A DNA stretch of 64,000 bases from Sphingomonas sp. Leaf343. GTDB taxonomy: Bacteria; Pseudomonadota; Alphaproteobacteria; Sphingomonadales; Sphingomonadaceae. Made by a program: the position numbers and the translations under genes. A model generated the notes under the pieces. That model ran no database searches and was not told the origin of the DNA. It saw nothing but the letters and a program-made list of their open reading frames with translations. Position 1 is the first letter of the stretch, and each line of letters opens with the position of its first letter. Positions 25,452-33,446 of this stretch are shown here, piece by piece. The stretch covers positions 826,523 through 890,522 of the forward strand of contig NZ_LMPG01000001.1 of NCBI RefSeq assembly GCF_001423765.1, in the 5' to 3' direction.

Positions 25452-25970
25452 TCAGGCGGCGAGGCGAAGCGCCGGACCGAGCCGCCCGGCGGCGTCGGGC
25501 ACCGCCGGCCCGCGCGCGAGCAGGCGATGCCGCTCGACCGGGCCTGGCACGCGCCAGCCCGCCGTCCGATCGGCGGAGAAGCCGAAGAACCGGCCATAAT
25601 ATTCGGGGTCGCCGATCAGCATCAGCGCCGCGTCCAGCCCCGTCGACGCAGCGGCGTCGAGCGCGGCGGCGGTCAGGCGGCGGCCGATGCCGTCCTGCTG
25701 ACGTTCCGGTGCGACGGCGACCGGGCCGACCATCACCAGCGGGTGCGAGTCGCCGTCATCGGTAAACAGCGCGACGGGCCAGCACTGGATCGAGCCGATC
25801 AGGTCGCCGTCATCCACCGCCACGAAGCCCAGCGCGGCGATCGCCGTGGTATCGCCCCGCACCCTGTAGGCGGTGCGGGTGCGACGGTCGGGGCCGAAGG
25901 CGCGATCGAGCAGGCGCTCGACATCGCCCGCCCGGTCCGGCGTCAGCGTCTTGATGGAGGGCAGGCTCAC
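25452..25970 (-). CDS. GNAT-family N-acetyltransferase
   Basis: A 172-residue acetyltransferase. The acetyl-CoA binding segment is VGPVAVAPERQQDGIGRRLTAAALD (motif A, with Q-x-x-G-I-G) and the beta-bulge region is ALMLIGDPEYYGRFFGF. The substrate is unknown; the layout resembles the YhbS-type group. The start is uncertain: a GTG at 25970 gives a natural N-terminus (SLPSIKTLTPDRAGDVE) but has no clear ribosome site. An upstream ATG would add a long tail read from the tandem repeat and is rejected. Confidence 0.82.
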   Translation of the reverse strand: MSLPSIKTLTPDRAGDVERLLDRAFGPDRRTRTAYRVRGDTTAIAALGFVAVDDGDLIGSIQCWPVALFTDDGDSHPLVMVGPVAVAPERQQDGIGRRLTAAALDAAASTGLDAALMLIGDPEYYGRFFGFSADRTAGWRVPGPVERHRLLARGPAVPDAAGRLGPALRLAA

Positions 25971-26031
25971 GATGGGGGCAGGGTGGTGATCGGGTGTCTC
26001 CCGGCAGGCGCGGGCGCTGTAGCGGGACCGG

Positions 26032-26106
26032 GCGCGAAGGCAAGGGGCGCGAAGGCAGGAGGGCGCGAAGGCAGGGGGCGCGAAGGTAAGGGCGCGCGAA
26101 GGCAGG
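26032..26106. repeat. Short tandem repeat, about five 15-16-bp units
   Basis: The core GCGCGAAGG recurs at 26032, 26047, 26063, 26078 and 26094, each followed by a variable CA/TA-rich-G segment. The array lies in the 222-bp spacer between the GNAT gene and folB, which otherwise holds no gene. Its function is unknown. The regular 15/16-bp period suggests replication slippage. Confidence 0.85.
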
Positions 26107-26192
26107 AGGAGGTCGCTTCCCCGTGCGGTGCCGCCGCCCGGCTTTGCCGCCGCCATTGCCGTGCACCAGCGCGGCCCCTAAGGCGCGGGCGC

Positions 26193-26564
26193 ATGGAAGA
26201 CCGCCTGCAACTGCATGTCGAAAACCTCGAAACGATGGTCCTGACGGGCATCTATTCGGAGGAGACGCATCTGCCGCAGCCACTGCGGATCTCGATGACG
26301 GTCGATCTGGACGCGGGCGAACGGTTCGCGCCGGATACGCCGCTTCGCGCGTCGAAAAACTATATGGACCTGAAACATGCGGCGACGACCGCGCTGCCGC
26401 AGGGGGTCCACTTCACGCTGGTCGAGGCGGTGGCGGAACATATCTGCGAGACTTTGTTCCTGCAGGATGCGCGCGTCGCCCGCGTCGAGGTGCGGATCGT
26501 GAAGCTGGCGATCGCCGAGGCCGGCGAATCGATCGGCATCACGCTGGTGCGGCACCGCCACTAG
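26193..26564 (+). CDS. folB: Dihydroneopterin aldolase
   Basis: A 123-residue FolB-type enzyme that converts 7,8-dihydroneopterin to 6-hydroxymethyl-dihydropterin and glycolaldehyde in folate synthesis. The active-site region GIYSEETHLPQPLRISMTVDLD carries the family's conserved Glu. The tetramer-forming beta pattern and FTLVEAVAEHICETLF follow. The ATG at 26193 is followed by a short acidic N-terminus typical of the family. Its last 26 bp overlap the 3' end of the convergent unknown gene. Confidence 0.92.
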   Translation: MEDRLQLHVENLETMVLTGIYSEETHLPQPLRISMTVDLDAGERFAPDTPLRASKNYMDLKHAATTALPQGVHFTLVEAVAEHICETLFLQDARVARVEVRIVKLAIAEAGESIGITLVRHRH

Positions 26565-27444
26565 CCCCGCCGCTTGCCTCACCGCGGGTCCGCCCACAGG
26601 GGCCAAGCGCGGCGATGACGAAGGCGTAATCCTCCCGCGCGGCGACGGCGCCCGCCTGATCGAGTTCACCGACGCTGGTGTCCGGCAGCGTCGGCGGCAG
26701 CGCGCACGCCAGACGATACCAGAGCAACGTGTCGCGTGCGGGTGGGCCGGCGGCATCGTCGACGATCTCCCCCAAGGCGACCGACCAGCGCGGCTGCTCG
26801 CCGGGGCGGCGCAGGATCGACAGCGAGACGGGGCGCGCGTCGGCAGTCTTCAGGAAGACCTGCGTCTCGCTTTCGCCGGGCAGCGCGCCGGGAACGTGGA
26901 AGGCATTGCCGACGCTGGTGATCGACGGCGGCGCATCCGCGGCGACGACGGCCTTCGCCACGGTGCGGACGGTCGCGTCCATTGCCGGCGTCCACGCGAG
27001 CTGCGCATCGGGCGCGACGAGCTGAAGCTGATCGCCGGCCGCGGCGACGGGCCGCGCGAAGAGGAGGACGCGCGCCTTTTTCAGGCGTGGCTGCCGGCCG
27101 CGCGCATCGGGAGCGACATCCAGCAAATAGCCGATCCGCGCCGGCACGCCGGCGGCACCGCGGACGAGCGCGCCGACATCGGCCTCGACGTAATAGCGCG
27201 TCAGGCCGGATGCGACGCCGGCTGACTCCGCTCCCTTGATTCGGGTCGTGGAGCGGATCGTCGCATCGACGATGACCGGTGCCGCCAGGACGAGGTCCGC
27301 GAGATCGGCATAGCCGGGACCCGATTGCGGCGGTCCGGCGTCCGGTGCGGCGGCAACTGATTGAGGCGCGGCGGATAGCGGTAGCGGTACCGCTACGCAG
27401 AGTGCGGCGAGCAGCGGAACGGGCGTGCGGAATCGGGACATCAT
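26539..27444 (-). CDS. Secreted protein of unknown function
   Basis: A 301-residue protein with a signal peptide (RTPVPLLAALCVAVPLPLSA). After it comes a globular region beginning GYADLADLVLAAPVIVDATIRSTTRIKG, which looks like a beta-rich fold. The C-terminus is Gly/Ala/Ser-rich. Sphingomonad-type codon use and a plausible start at MMSRFR support expression. I recognise no catalytic motif. It is divergent from tonB across 219 bp, and the 3' end overlaps folB. Confidence 0.75.
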   Translation of the reverse strand: MMSRFRTPVPLLAALCVAVPLPLSAAPQSVAAAPDAGPPQSGPGYADLADLVLAAPVIVDATIRSTTRIKGAESAGVASGLTRYYVEADVGALVRGAAGVPARIGYLLDVAPDARGRQPRLKKARVLLFARPVAAAGDQLQLVAPDAQLAWTPAMDATVRTVAKAVVAADAPPSITSVGNAFHVPGALPGESETQVFLKTADARPVSLSILRRPGEQPRWSVALGEIVDDAAGPPARDTLLWYRLACALPPTLPDTSVGELDQAGAVAAREDYAFVIAALGPCGRTRGEASGGASGGAAPA

Positions 27445-27663
27445 GACGCTTGCCTTACCGTATTCGACATGAACCGCACATATTCCGCGTGCGACCGCCG
27501 CGGCGAGCGACAAATTATTGCGCTTTTGTGGCGTGCGACAAAGCGTTTGCGTGGTCCGACCGGCGACGTTAGGGTTCATTAACTGCCCGACAGGCGGGAG
27601 GGGAGGAGACGCGTGTTCGATTCTCCATCCGTCGTTCGAGGACCAAGGGAGCGCAGTTGCTGA

Positions 27664-28344
27664 ATGGCCTATACCGACCAGAAGATGAGCGGGGGCAAGG
27701 TAGTCGCGATCGTGATCGTCGCGCTGATCCATGCCGCTCTCGGCTATGCTTTCGTGACCGGCCTGGCGTACCAGTACGTCAAGAAGGTTTCGAGTGATCT
27801 GAACACGTTCGACGTGGAACCACCGCCACCGCCGCCGCCGCCGGACGAGCCGCCGCCGCCGCCGCCGGACCAGCCGAATCTGCCGCCGCCGCCGACCACG
27901 GTCGTCGTGCCGCCGCCGATCGTGACAACGCCGGTGCCGGCTCCGGCGATCAACACGTCGTCCATCATTCCGCCGTCGCAGCCGACAGCGCCACCCGCGC
28001 CGCCGGCACCGCCGGCACCGCCGGCACCGCCGGCCGCTCCGGTCGTCAGCAAGGCGGCAGGCGCGAAGGGCAATCCGGCCGAGTGGGTTTCGACCGACGA
28101 CTATCCGGCCAGTTCGCTGCGTCTGCAGGAAGAAGGGACGTCGGCGATCAAGTGGGACATCAATGCCCAGGGTCGCGTCGAGAATTGCGTCGTCACCCAG
28201 TCGAGCGGCTCGGCCGCACTCGACCGGGCGGCCTGCTCGGCGATCACCCGTCGCGGTCGCTATTCACCGGCGATGGACACGGCGGGCAATCCGATCCGGT
28301 CGAGTTCATCGCGACGCGTCGTGTGGCGGATGCCGCCGCAGTAA
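27664..28344 (+). CDS. tonB: TonB energy transducer
   Basis: A 226-residue TonB. There is an N-terminal transmembrane anchor (KVVAIVIVALIHAALGYAFVTGL), then a long proline-rich periplasmic spacer encoded by repeated CCG runs (about residues 50-125). The C-terminal TonB domain has EWVSTDDYPASSLR, GTSAIKWDINAQGRVENC and AACSAITRRGRYSPA. It couples the proton gradient captured by ExbB/ExbD to outer-membrane receptors. First of the operon tonB-exbB-exbD-exbD. The control region is the 219-bp divergent spacer upstream. Confidence 0.95.
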   Translation: MAYTDQKMSGGKVVAIVIVALIHAALGYAFVTGLAYQYVKKVSSDLNTFDVEPPPPPPPPDEPPPPPPDQPNLPPPPTTVVVPPPIVTTPVPAPAINTSSIIPPSQPTAPPAPPAPPAPPAPPAAPVVSKAAGAKGNPAEWVSTDDYPASSLRLQEEGTSAIKWDINAQGRVENCVVTQSSGSAALDRAACSAITRRGRYSPAMDTAGNPIRSSSSRRVVWRMPPQ

Positions 28345-28400
28345 TGCGGACCACCTTCTACCAAATCCAATCATCGAATTAGTCAGAGGATCCAGCCACC

Positions 28401-29198
28401 ATGATCACCACCATTCTTGCGGCCGGGGGAGCCGCAGCGGCCAAGGACGCGAACCCGTACGGTCTCGAAGCAGCTCTCCGTGAGGGCGGCCTGATTTCGC
28501 AGTCGGTCTTCTCGATCCTCGTCCTGATGTCGATCGTGTCGTTCTACATCCTGTTCTCGAAGCTGTTCGAGCAGCAGAAGATCATCAACCAGGCGAAGCG
28601 CGTCCGTCAGACCTTCTGGCAGTCGAACTCGCTGCGCGAGGGCTCGGCCAAGCTCGAGAAGAACTCGGCCTACAAGCAGCTCGTGGACGATGGTCTCGAC
28701 GCGCAGGACCAGCACGCCAAGCTGACCGATCCGGTCGAGGCGCATGACTGGCTGCACGGTTCGCTGGCCCGCTCGGAAGCGGCCGTGAACTCGAAGCTGG
28801 CCAGCGGCCTCGCCTTCCTGGCGACCGTGGGCTCGACCGCGCCGTTCATCGGCCTGTTTGGTACGGTTATCGGCATCTACCGCGCGCTCATCAAGATCGG
28901 CTCGTCGGGGCAGGCGTCGATCGACGCGGTCGCCGGTCCGGTCGGCGAGGCGCTCATCATGACGGCGCTCGGCCTGGTCGTCGCGGTTCCCGCGGTGCTG
29001 GCGTACAACTGGCTCCAGAGCCGCAACAAGTCGATCGCCAAGGACCTGTCGGCCTTCTCGAACGACGTGCTGGGCTTCCTGGCGTCGAACGGCGCCGTCC
29101 GTCCGGTCGTCGGCACCGCGCCGAAGGCCGCGCCGCTGAAGACCAACACCGCGACCACCACGGCCGGCCAGGCCGGCGGCGTCCAGTCGCGCCCGTAA
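28401..29198 (+). CDS. exbB: ExbB/TolQ-family proton channel protein
   Basis: A 265-residue inner-membrane protein with three helices. The first, about residues 34-55, is SIVSFYILFSKLFEQQKII-like. The second and third follow the motif LASGLAFLATVGSTAPFIGLFGTVIGIYRALIKIG and AVAGPVGEALIMTALGLVVAVPAVLAYN, the channel region that packs against ExbD. The AGGA about 10 bp upstream fits the ATG. The Ala/Thr/Gln-rich tail is unstructured. It is followed by a GC-rich hairpin before exbD. Confidence 0.94.
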   Translation: MITTILAAGGAAAAKDANPYGLEAALREGGLISQSVFSILVLMSIVSFYILFSKLFEQQKIINQAKRVRQTFWQSNSLREGSAKLEKNSAYKQLVDDGLDAQDQHAKLTDPVEAHDWLHGSLARSEAAVNSKLASGLAFLATVGSTAPFIGLFGTVIGIYRALIKIGSSGQASIDAVAGPVGEALIMTALGLVVAVPAVLAYNWLQSRNKSIAKDLSAFSNDVLGFLASNGAVRPVVGTAPKAAPLKTNTATTTAGQAGGVQSRP

Positions 29199-29207
29199 GC
29201 AACAGGG

Positions 29208-29234
29208 ACGGGGCCGCCGCTGTGGCGGCCCCGT
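29208..29234 (+). promoter_or_regulatory. GC-rich hairpin between exbB and exbD
   Basis: A perfect 11-bp stem, ACGGGGCCGCC paired with GGCGGCCCCGT, around a 5-nt loop. No T-tract follows, so it is probably an RNA-processing or stability element, or a weak attenuator, that sets unequal ExbB:ExbD levels. Confidence 0.55.
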
Positions 29235-29301
29235 TCACGACGCCGGTCCGCCCCGTGCGGGGTTCGCGACCGGTGTACTTCAAGGATAGGATTGCCAAGA
29301 C

Positions 29302-29778
29302 ATGGCGATGAGTACCGGAGGAGGCGGCGACGACGCCCCGCTGTCGGACATCAACACGACGCCCCTCGTGGACGTCATGCTGGTGCTCCTCATCATCTTC
29401 CTGATCGCGGTGCCCGTGGTGCTGCAGTCGGTGAAGCTGAAGCTGCCCGACGTTCGCTTCGACCCGACCACGACCAAGCCGGAGAACGTCAACCTCTCCG
29501 TCACGTCGAACAACGGCGAATGCGAAGTCTACTGGAACATGACCAAGGTCGGTCACGAGGAACTGCTGGAGCGCGCGGTGTCCAAGCTGAAGATCGAGAT
29601 CGATCGTCAGGGCGGCGTGAACGCGGCCGGGCTGGAACTGCCGGAAGCGCATATCCGCGGCGACGTGAATACGCCGTACCGGTGCATCGGCGGCACCATC
29701 TACACGATGCAGCAGGCCGGCTTCGCCCGCGTCGGCTTCATCTCCGAACCGCCGCCCGGCGGCGGTGCGTCGATCTGA
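29302..29778 (+). CDS. exbD: ExbD/TolR-family biopolymer transport protein (copy 1)
   Basis: A 158-residue protein with one N-terminal transmembrane helix. The functional aspartate lies in LVDVMLVLLIIFLIAVPVVLQ, the proton-conducting helix of ExbD. The periplasmic domain (VKLKLPDVRFDPTTTKPENVNLSV) follows, with a Cys-containing C-terminal part not seen in copy 2. Member of the TonB-ExbB-ExbD motor. Followed after 24 bp by a second, shorter ExbD. Confidence 0.94.
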   Translation: MAMSTGGGGDDAPLSDINTTPLVDVMLVLLIIFLIAVPVVLQSVKLKLPDVRFDPTTTKPENVNLSVTSNNGECEVYWNMTKVGHEELLERAVSKLKIEIDRQGGVNAAGLELPEAHIRGDVNTPYRCIGGTIYTMQQAGFARVGFISEPPPGGGASI

Positions 29779-29802
29779 TCCGCGCGAGCGAGGGATAAAC
29801 AT

Positions 29803-30228
29803 ATGGCAATGAGTGCAGGCCGCGACGACGGCGAGCCGATGATGGAAATGAACACGACGCCGTTGATCGACGTCATGCTCGTGTTGCTGATCATGTTCAT
29901 CATCACCATCCCGATCCAGACGCATGCGGTGAAGGTCGACCTGCCGCAGAACTCCAAGAACCAGCCGAACCCGGTCGACGCGCAGAAGAACAAGATCACG
30001 ATCGACGCCGCCGGCACGACTGCGTGGAACGGTTCACCGGTCGACGAAGTGACGCTGCGCCAATATCTGGACCAGAGTGCGGGGATGAACCCGGAGCCGG
30101 AACTCCACTTCCAGCCCGCGCCGGATGCGCGGTACGAAGCGGTCGACCGGACGCTGGCGACGATCAAGCGGTCTGCGATCACCAAGCTGGGCTTCATCGG
30201 CAACGAGCAGTATCGCAACGACTTCTGA
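29803..30228 (+). CDS. exbD: ExbD/TolR-family biopolymer transport protein (copy 2)
   Basis: A 141-residue ExbD paralogue. Its helix LIDVMLVLLIMFIITIPIQTHAVKVDLPQ keeps the conserved aspartate. The periplasmic domain differs from copy 1 and ends in a TLATIKRSAITKLGFIGNEQY segment. Duplicated exbD genes are common in sphingomonads and other Gram-negatives with many TonB-dependent receptors. It is the last gene before the terminator at 30279-30306. Confidence 0.94.
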   Translation: MAMSAGRDDGEPMMEMNTTPLIDVMLVLLIMFIITIPIQTHAVKVDLPQNSKNQPNPVDAQKNKITIDAAGTTAWNGSPVDEVTLRQYLDQSAGMNPEPELHFQPAPDARYEAVDRTLATIKRSAITKLGFIGNEQYRNDF

Positions 30229-30278
30229 CCCATCGCCGCGTTGACCGCGGCGGCGACAGGCTCGTTCGAGCAGGTAGA

Positions 30279-30306
30279 GGCGGTCCTTCGGGGCCGCCTT
30301 TTTTTT
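30279..30306 (+). terminator. Rho-independent terminator of the tonB operon
   Basis: Stem GGCGGTCC/GGGCCGCC (one T-G pair) with a TTCG tetraloop, followed by eight T residues. It lies 51 bp after the second exbD stop. Confidence 0.93.
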
Positions 30307-30724
30307 GTCGGCGGAAGGCGGGAGCGTGACTTTCGACCGGCGCCAACGTCTCTGTCCGGATGCGGATGATTCGCTCCCTCTATAGCCCGGACGGAAACGG
30401 GGAGATGTCAGCCGGCAATTGCCTGAAATGTCGCAAAGCTGCTCTGGCGGGCGACGATCCGGCCGCGCAGGCAGATGCCGGCGGGCGATCGCTGCGTACG
30501 TCTACCCGTCCGCTTCACGTCAACGTGAATTCTATTTTCTCCCGTTTCCAGGGCCTTCCGAGCCATATCAGTGAAACAGGCCGGACGGGTTCCGATGGTG
30601 CCGCTTCGGTACGCGATGCGATGATTGTTGGAGCATCACGGGCGGCGGGCGGTCGCTGGCGGGACGCCATCCCGGTGACTTCAGGACAGGACGATATTGC
30701 CGCGTCGGGTCCTGAAACGACGGA

Positions 30725-31265
30725 CCCACGTCTCGACCGGATCAACAGGGCTAGGCCGATCAGGATCATCGGCAGGCTGAGCGTTTAACCCATGGCGAGG
30801 CCCCGTCACAGGTCCTCCAAGCCAATGTGCGATCGAGCGGGAACCGCGCCGTTCCATAGGCCGTGAGGCCGGTTCCGGCGAGGTCGGCCGGGTCGAAGCC
30901 GGCATCGGTTCGCCAGAACCGATAGACCGGCACCATCATGGTCAGACCGCCCTCCAAGGCCGCCTCGTACATCTGCTGGGATGCGCGGAATATGGTCGTA
31001 GCTGCAGGGAGAGATCACCGCCCATGGCAGGGAAGCCGGCCCTCAGAGTTCTCGGTTCACGAAGCTGGTCAGCCGGATCAGGATCAGGCCGAACGGTGCC
31101 GCCAAGACCACATCGTCGCACATTCGCAGCACGCGCCGCACCGCAAACAGCCGCAAGGCCAGCATGACGCCGTGGAGGGACATGCCGCCTTTCCGGATTT
31201 TCAACAGGTCGAGCGGATGAGATCACAGGCCGAGGTGATAGAAGATCGTGTAAATCTGGTCGTGG
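30725..31265 (-). pseudogene. lgt: Decayed prolipoprotein diacylglyceryl transferase gene
   Basis: Read on the minus strand, this stretch holds recognisable Lgt segments in order but in more than one frame. They are YTIFYHLGL, stop, HPLDLLKIRKGGMSLHG (the family's GGMSFHGG region), then APFGLILIRLTSFVNREL (the GRxxNFINGEL region), stop. Next comes SQQMYEAALEGGLTMMV (the HPSQLYEA-LEG motif) and DLAGTGLTAYGTARFPLDR (the YGxxR region). Last are AMG, stop, TLSLPMILIGLALLIRS (the C-terminal MGQxLSLPM block). At least three in-frame stops and frame changes are seen. The first roughly 90 residues are missing. No reading frame in this stretch is intact, so it cannot encode Lgt. A working lgt must lie elsewhere. 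Confidence 0.85.
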
Positions 31266-31816
31266 TGGCATCACGCTCCAAGTAAACTTCAATACAAGTT
31301 TTTTCGACTTGGCGCCGCTCCATCGGTCAACTTGGTTAGTTTACGAGTTGAAAGTGCACCATAAGTTTAGCATGGTTGCCGCGCTCTGTTTTGCGGCGTA
31401 TCAATATAGATAGTACAGTTGTTAACTGCGAGTCACTGGCGATGAGTGACGTAAAAGATAAAAGGTTATCGCGTAATTTATGATTCGATCAGTAACATAT
31501 TCTATACCCTATTAAAATCATCGCTGGCTAGATTGTCGGCTGACAACACCGAACGCGCCTTTGTATGTCGTCTTTGGACAAAGGCGACGCCGAATCAACT
31601 GTCGAGACGCCATTGGCCAAAAACCTCGGCGTCGCGCGGCTTGCCGATGTCGCGGCACCGCGCCGACCGCTGACATCTTTACGATATCGTGAATTCGGCT
31701 CCTTCTTTCCGGTCCCGATCGTGGACCGACAATCGCTTGCGGTCGTTTCACGAAAGTGACATACCAATGTCACAAAACTGAAACCTCAATGATGAGGCGA
31801 TGAAAGGAGACGGACC
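31266..31816. other. AT-richer stretch without convincing genes
   Basis: About 550 bp upstream of the small TPR-like gene. Base composition is visibly more AT-rich than the rest of the window, especially 31300-31530. Short open frames on either strand (for example 31565-31759) show no recognisable family and no good ribosome site. An inverted repeat CGCCTTT...AAAGGCG sits near 31556-31590. A sequence ATGTCACAAAACTGAAAC at 31767-31784 loosely resembles a PhoB box and precedes the next gene. The stretch may be a remnant of deleted or foreign DNA together with the lgt pseudogene. Confidence 0.5.
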
Positions 31817-32161
31817 ATGCGGACCATTCTTGTGGCGTGCCTGATGGCAGGAATCGCGACGCCGGTGATGGCGGCCGATCGCACCGGCTATCGGGCCATT
31901 GCGACTGGCGACCTGAAGGGCGCCGAACAGCGACTGCTCGCGGAGCGCCGGATTTTTCCGGAACGGCCCGAGTTGATGCTCAATCTGGCGGTCGTCTATG
32001 GGCAGACCGGACGACTGGATGCGGCGCGCGGCCTGTATGCCGCAGTGCTGGACCGTCCTGCGGTGGTGATGTCGCTTCCGACCGGCGAATCGGTATCTTC
32101 GCATGAGATCGCACAGCGCGGGCTGTCGCGGCTGACGCCGGCGATGATGGCGACGCGCTGA
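31817..32161 (+). CDS. Small secreted TPR-like protein
   Basis: A 114-residue protein with a signal peptide (RTILVACLMAGIATPVMA). The mature part has helix pairs resembling tetratricopeptide repeats: GYRAIATGDLKGAEQRLLAERRIF and LMLNLAVVYGQTGRLDAARGLYAAVL. AAAGGAG about 8 bp upstream supports the ATG. Similar small periplasmic proteins are common in sphingomonads and uncharacterised. It is monocistronic, bounded by the AT-rich spacer and a hairpin downstream. Confidence 0.75.
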   Translation: MRTILVACLMAGIATPVMAADRTGYRAIATGDLKGAEQRLLAERRIFPERPELMLNLAVVYGQTGRLDAARGLYAAVLDRPAVVMSLPTGESVSSHEIAQRGLSRLTPAMMATR

Positions 32162-32174
32162 ATCTCACTCCGTA

Positions 32175-32204
32175 ACAGGGCCGGGAGCGGTGCTCCCGCC
32201 CTGT
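32175..32204 (+). terminator. Hairpin after the TPR-like gene, probable terminator
   Basis: ACAGGG and CGGGAGC pair with GCTCCCG and CCCTGT around a GGT loop, with one bulged C. No T-run follows, so termination strength is uncertain. The remaining spacer to 32478 holds no gene or motif I recognise. Confidence 0.6.
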
Positions 32205-32478
32205 GGCGTTGTACACATTGTTCGATCCACTTAACGGCGTTGCGGATGTAACATTTCAAAAGCTGTGGCGGATCACTGGCGCTTCCAGCGCCCTGCCGCA
32301 CAGGGCGCAGGTCGCGCCACGTCCTCGTCGGTAGTGGCCGCCAGCCTGCGTAATAGATGTGACAGGCTCATGTTGCTGGTCCGGGCGTTCTTTGGACTTC
32401 CGAGCGTCGAGCATGGCGGCCTAGCCCGTCCCGCTTCGCCTGAACGAAATTTGGGACGGGATCGACGTTGCCGCCTTT

Positions 32479-33306
32479 CTAGCGGCCGAGGAAGGTGATG
32501 AGATCCTGGCTCAACCGGTCCGAGTGCGTGACATTCAGGCCGTGGGGCGCACCGTCATATTCGACTAGCTGACTGCCGGGAATGCCCACCGCTGCGGCGC
32601 GGGCGGATGTGTCGATCGGGACGGTGGCATCACCCGTGCCGTGCACGATCAGCGTCGGAACGCGGAATGCCGCGAGATCGGGCCGAAAATCCGTGTAGGC
32701 GAAGGCGTCCAGACAGGCGAGGGTCGACTTCAATCCCGCGAGCAGCGCCATACCCACGGACCATTCCACGACATCGTCGCTGACCGGATGCGAGAAGGTG
32801 CCGACGCCGTAGAAGCCCGGTATGAAGGTGTGACGGAGGAATTTGGGACGGTCCTCGACCAGCCCCTGTCGCATCTGCGCGAAGGTGTCGTCGGGGACGC
32901 CATCGGTATTGTCGTCGGTCTTCAGCATGTAGGGAACGACGGACGCAACGAGGCCGGCGGCGATCACGCCCTTGCCGCCATGACGGCTCATGTAGCGCGC
33001 GATCTCGCCGCCGCCCATCGAGAAGCCGACGATCGTCGCGTCGCTGTCCGCGCCGGCTGCCTCCATCACATCCGCCAGATCGTCGGCGAGCGTGTCGTAG
33101 TCGTAACCGCTCCACGGCTGGCCCGAGCGGCCGAAGCCGCGCCGGTCGTACGCGATCGCCCGGAAGCCGGCATCGGCCAGCGCCATCGCCTGAGCGTCCC
33201 AACTGTCGGCATTCAGCGGCCAGCCATGCGTGAGGATGACGGGACGGCCGGCGCCCCAATCCTTGACGTAGAGATCGGTGCCGTCGCGGGTCTTGATATA
33301 GGGCAT
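32479..33306 (-). CDS. Alpha/beta hydrolase, non-heme chloroperoxidase-like
   Basis: A 275-residue cytosolic hydrolase. The N-terminus TRDGTDLYVKDWGAGRPVILTHGWPL and the elbow GFSMGGGEIARY (nucleophile Ser96) match the cofactor-free haloperoxidase/perhydrolase group. The acid lies in IVHGTGDATVP and the histidine in APHGLNVTH. Such enzymes act as esterases and can form peracids; the physiological substrate is unknown. CAGGAG about 6 bp upstream fits the ATG at 33306. It is divergent from the DUF885 gene. Confidence 0.9.
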   Translation of the reverse strand: MPYIKTRDGTDLYVKDWGAGRPVILTHGWPLNADSWDAQAMALADAGFRAIAYDRRGFGRSGQPWSGYDYDTLADDLADVMEAAGADSDATIVGFSMGGGEIARYMSRHGGKGVIAAGLVASVVPYMLKTDDNTDGVPDDTFAQMRQGLVEDRPKFLRHTFIPGFYGVGTFSHPVSDDVVEWSVGMALLAGLKSTLACLDAFAYTDFRPDLAAFRVPTLIVHGTGDATVPIDTSARAAAVGIPGSQLVEYDGAPHGLNVTHSDRLSQDLITFLGR

Positions 33307-33446
33307 GGTGAACTCCTGATGGGTCGTGGCCGGTAACGTGCGTTGGGGTCGGGCGTTCCGGCGCGCCCTTCGTCTTGGGCCATGGCCCATTTGTCCTGCG
33401 CGGCGGGTCGTGCCAGCATCGCCGCGACACGAATCAAGGGGGTTGC

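Noticed and set aside
30360..30788. A plus-strand open frame of 142 codons after the tonB terminator
   Set aside because: No ribosome site or recognisable domain. Its end lies over the lgt pseudogene on the other strand.
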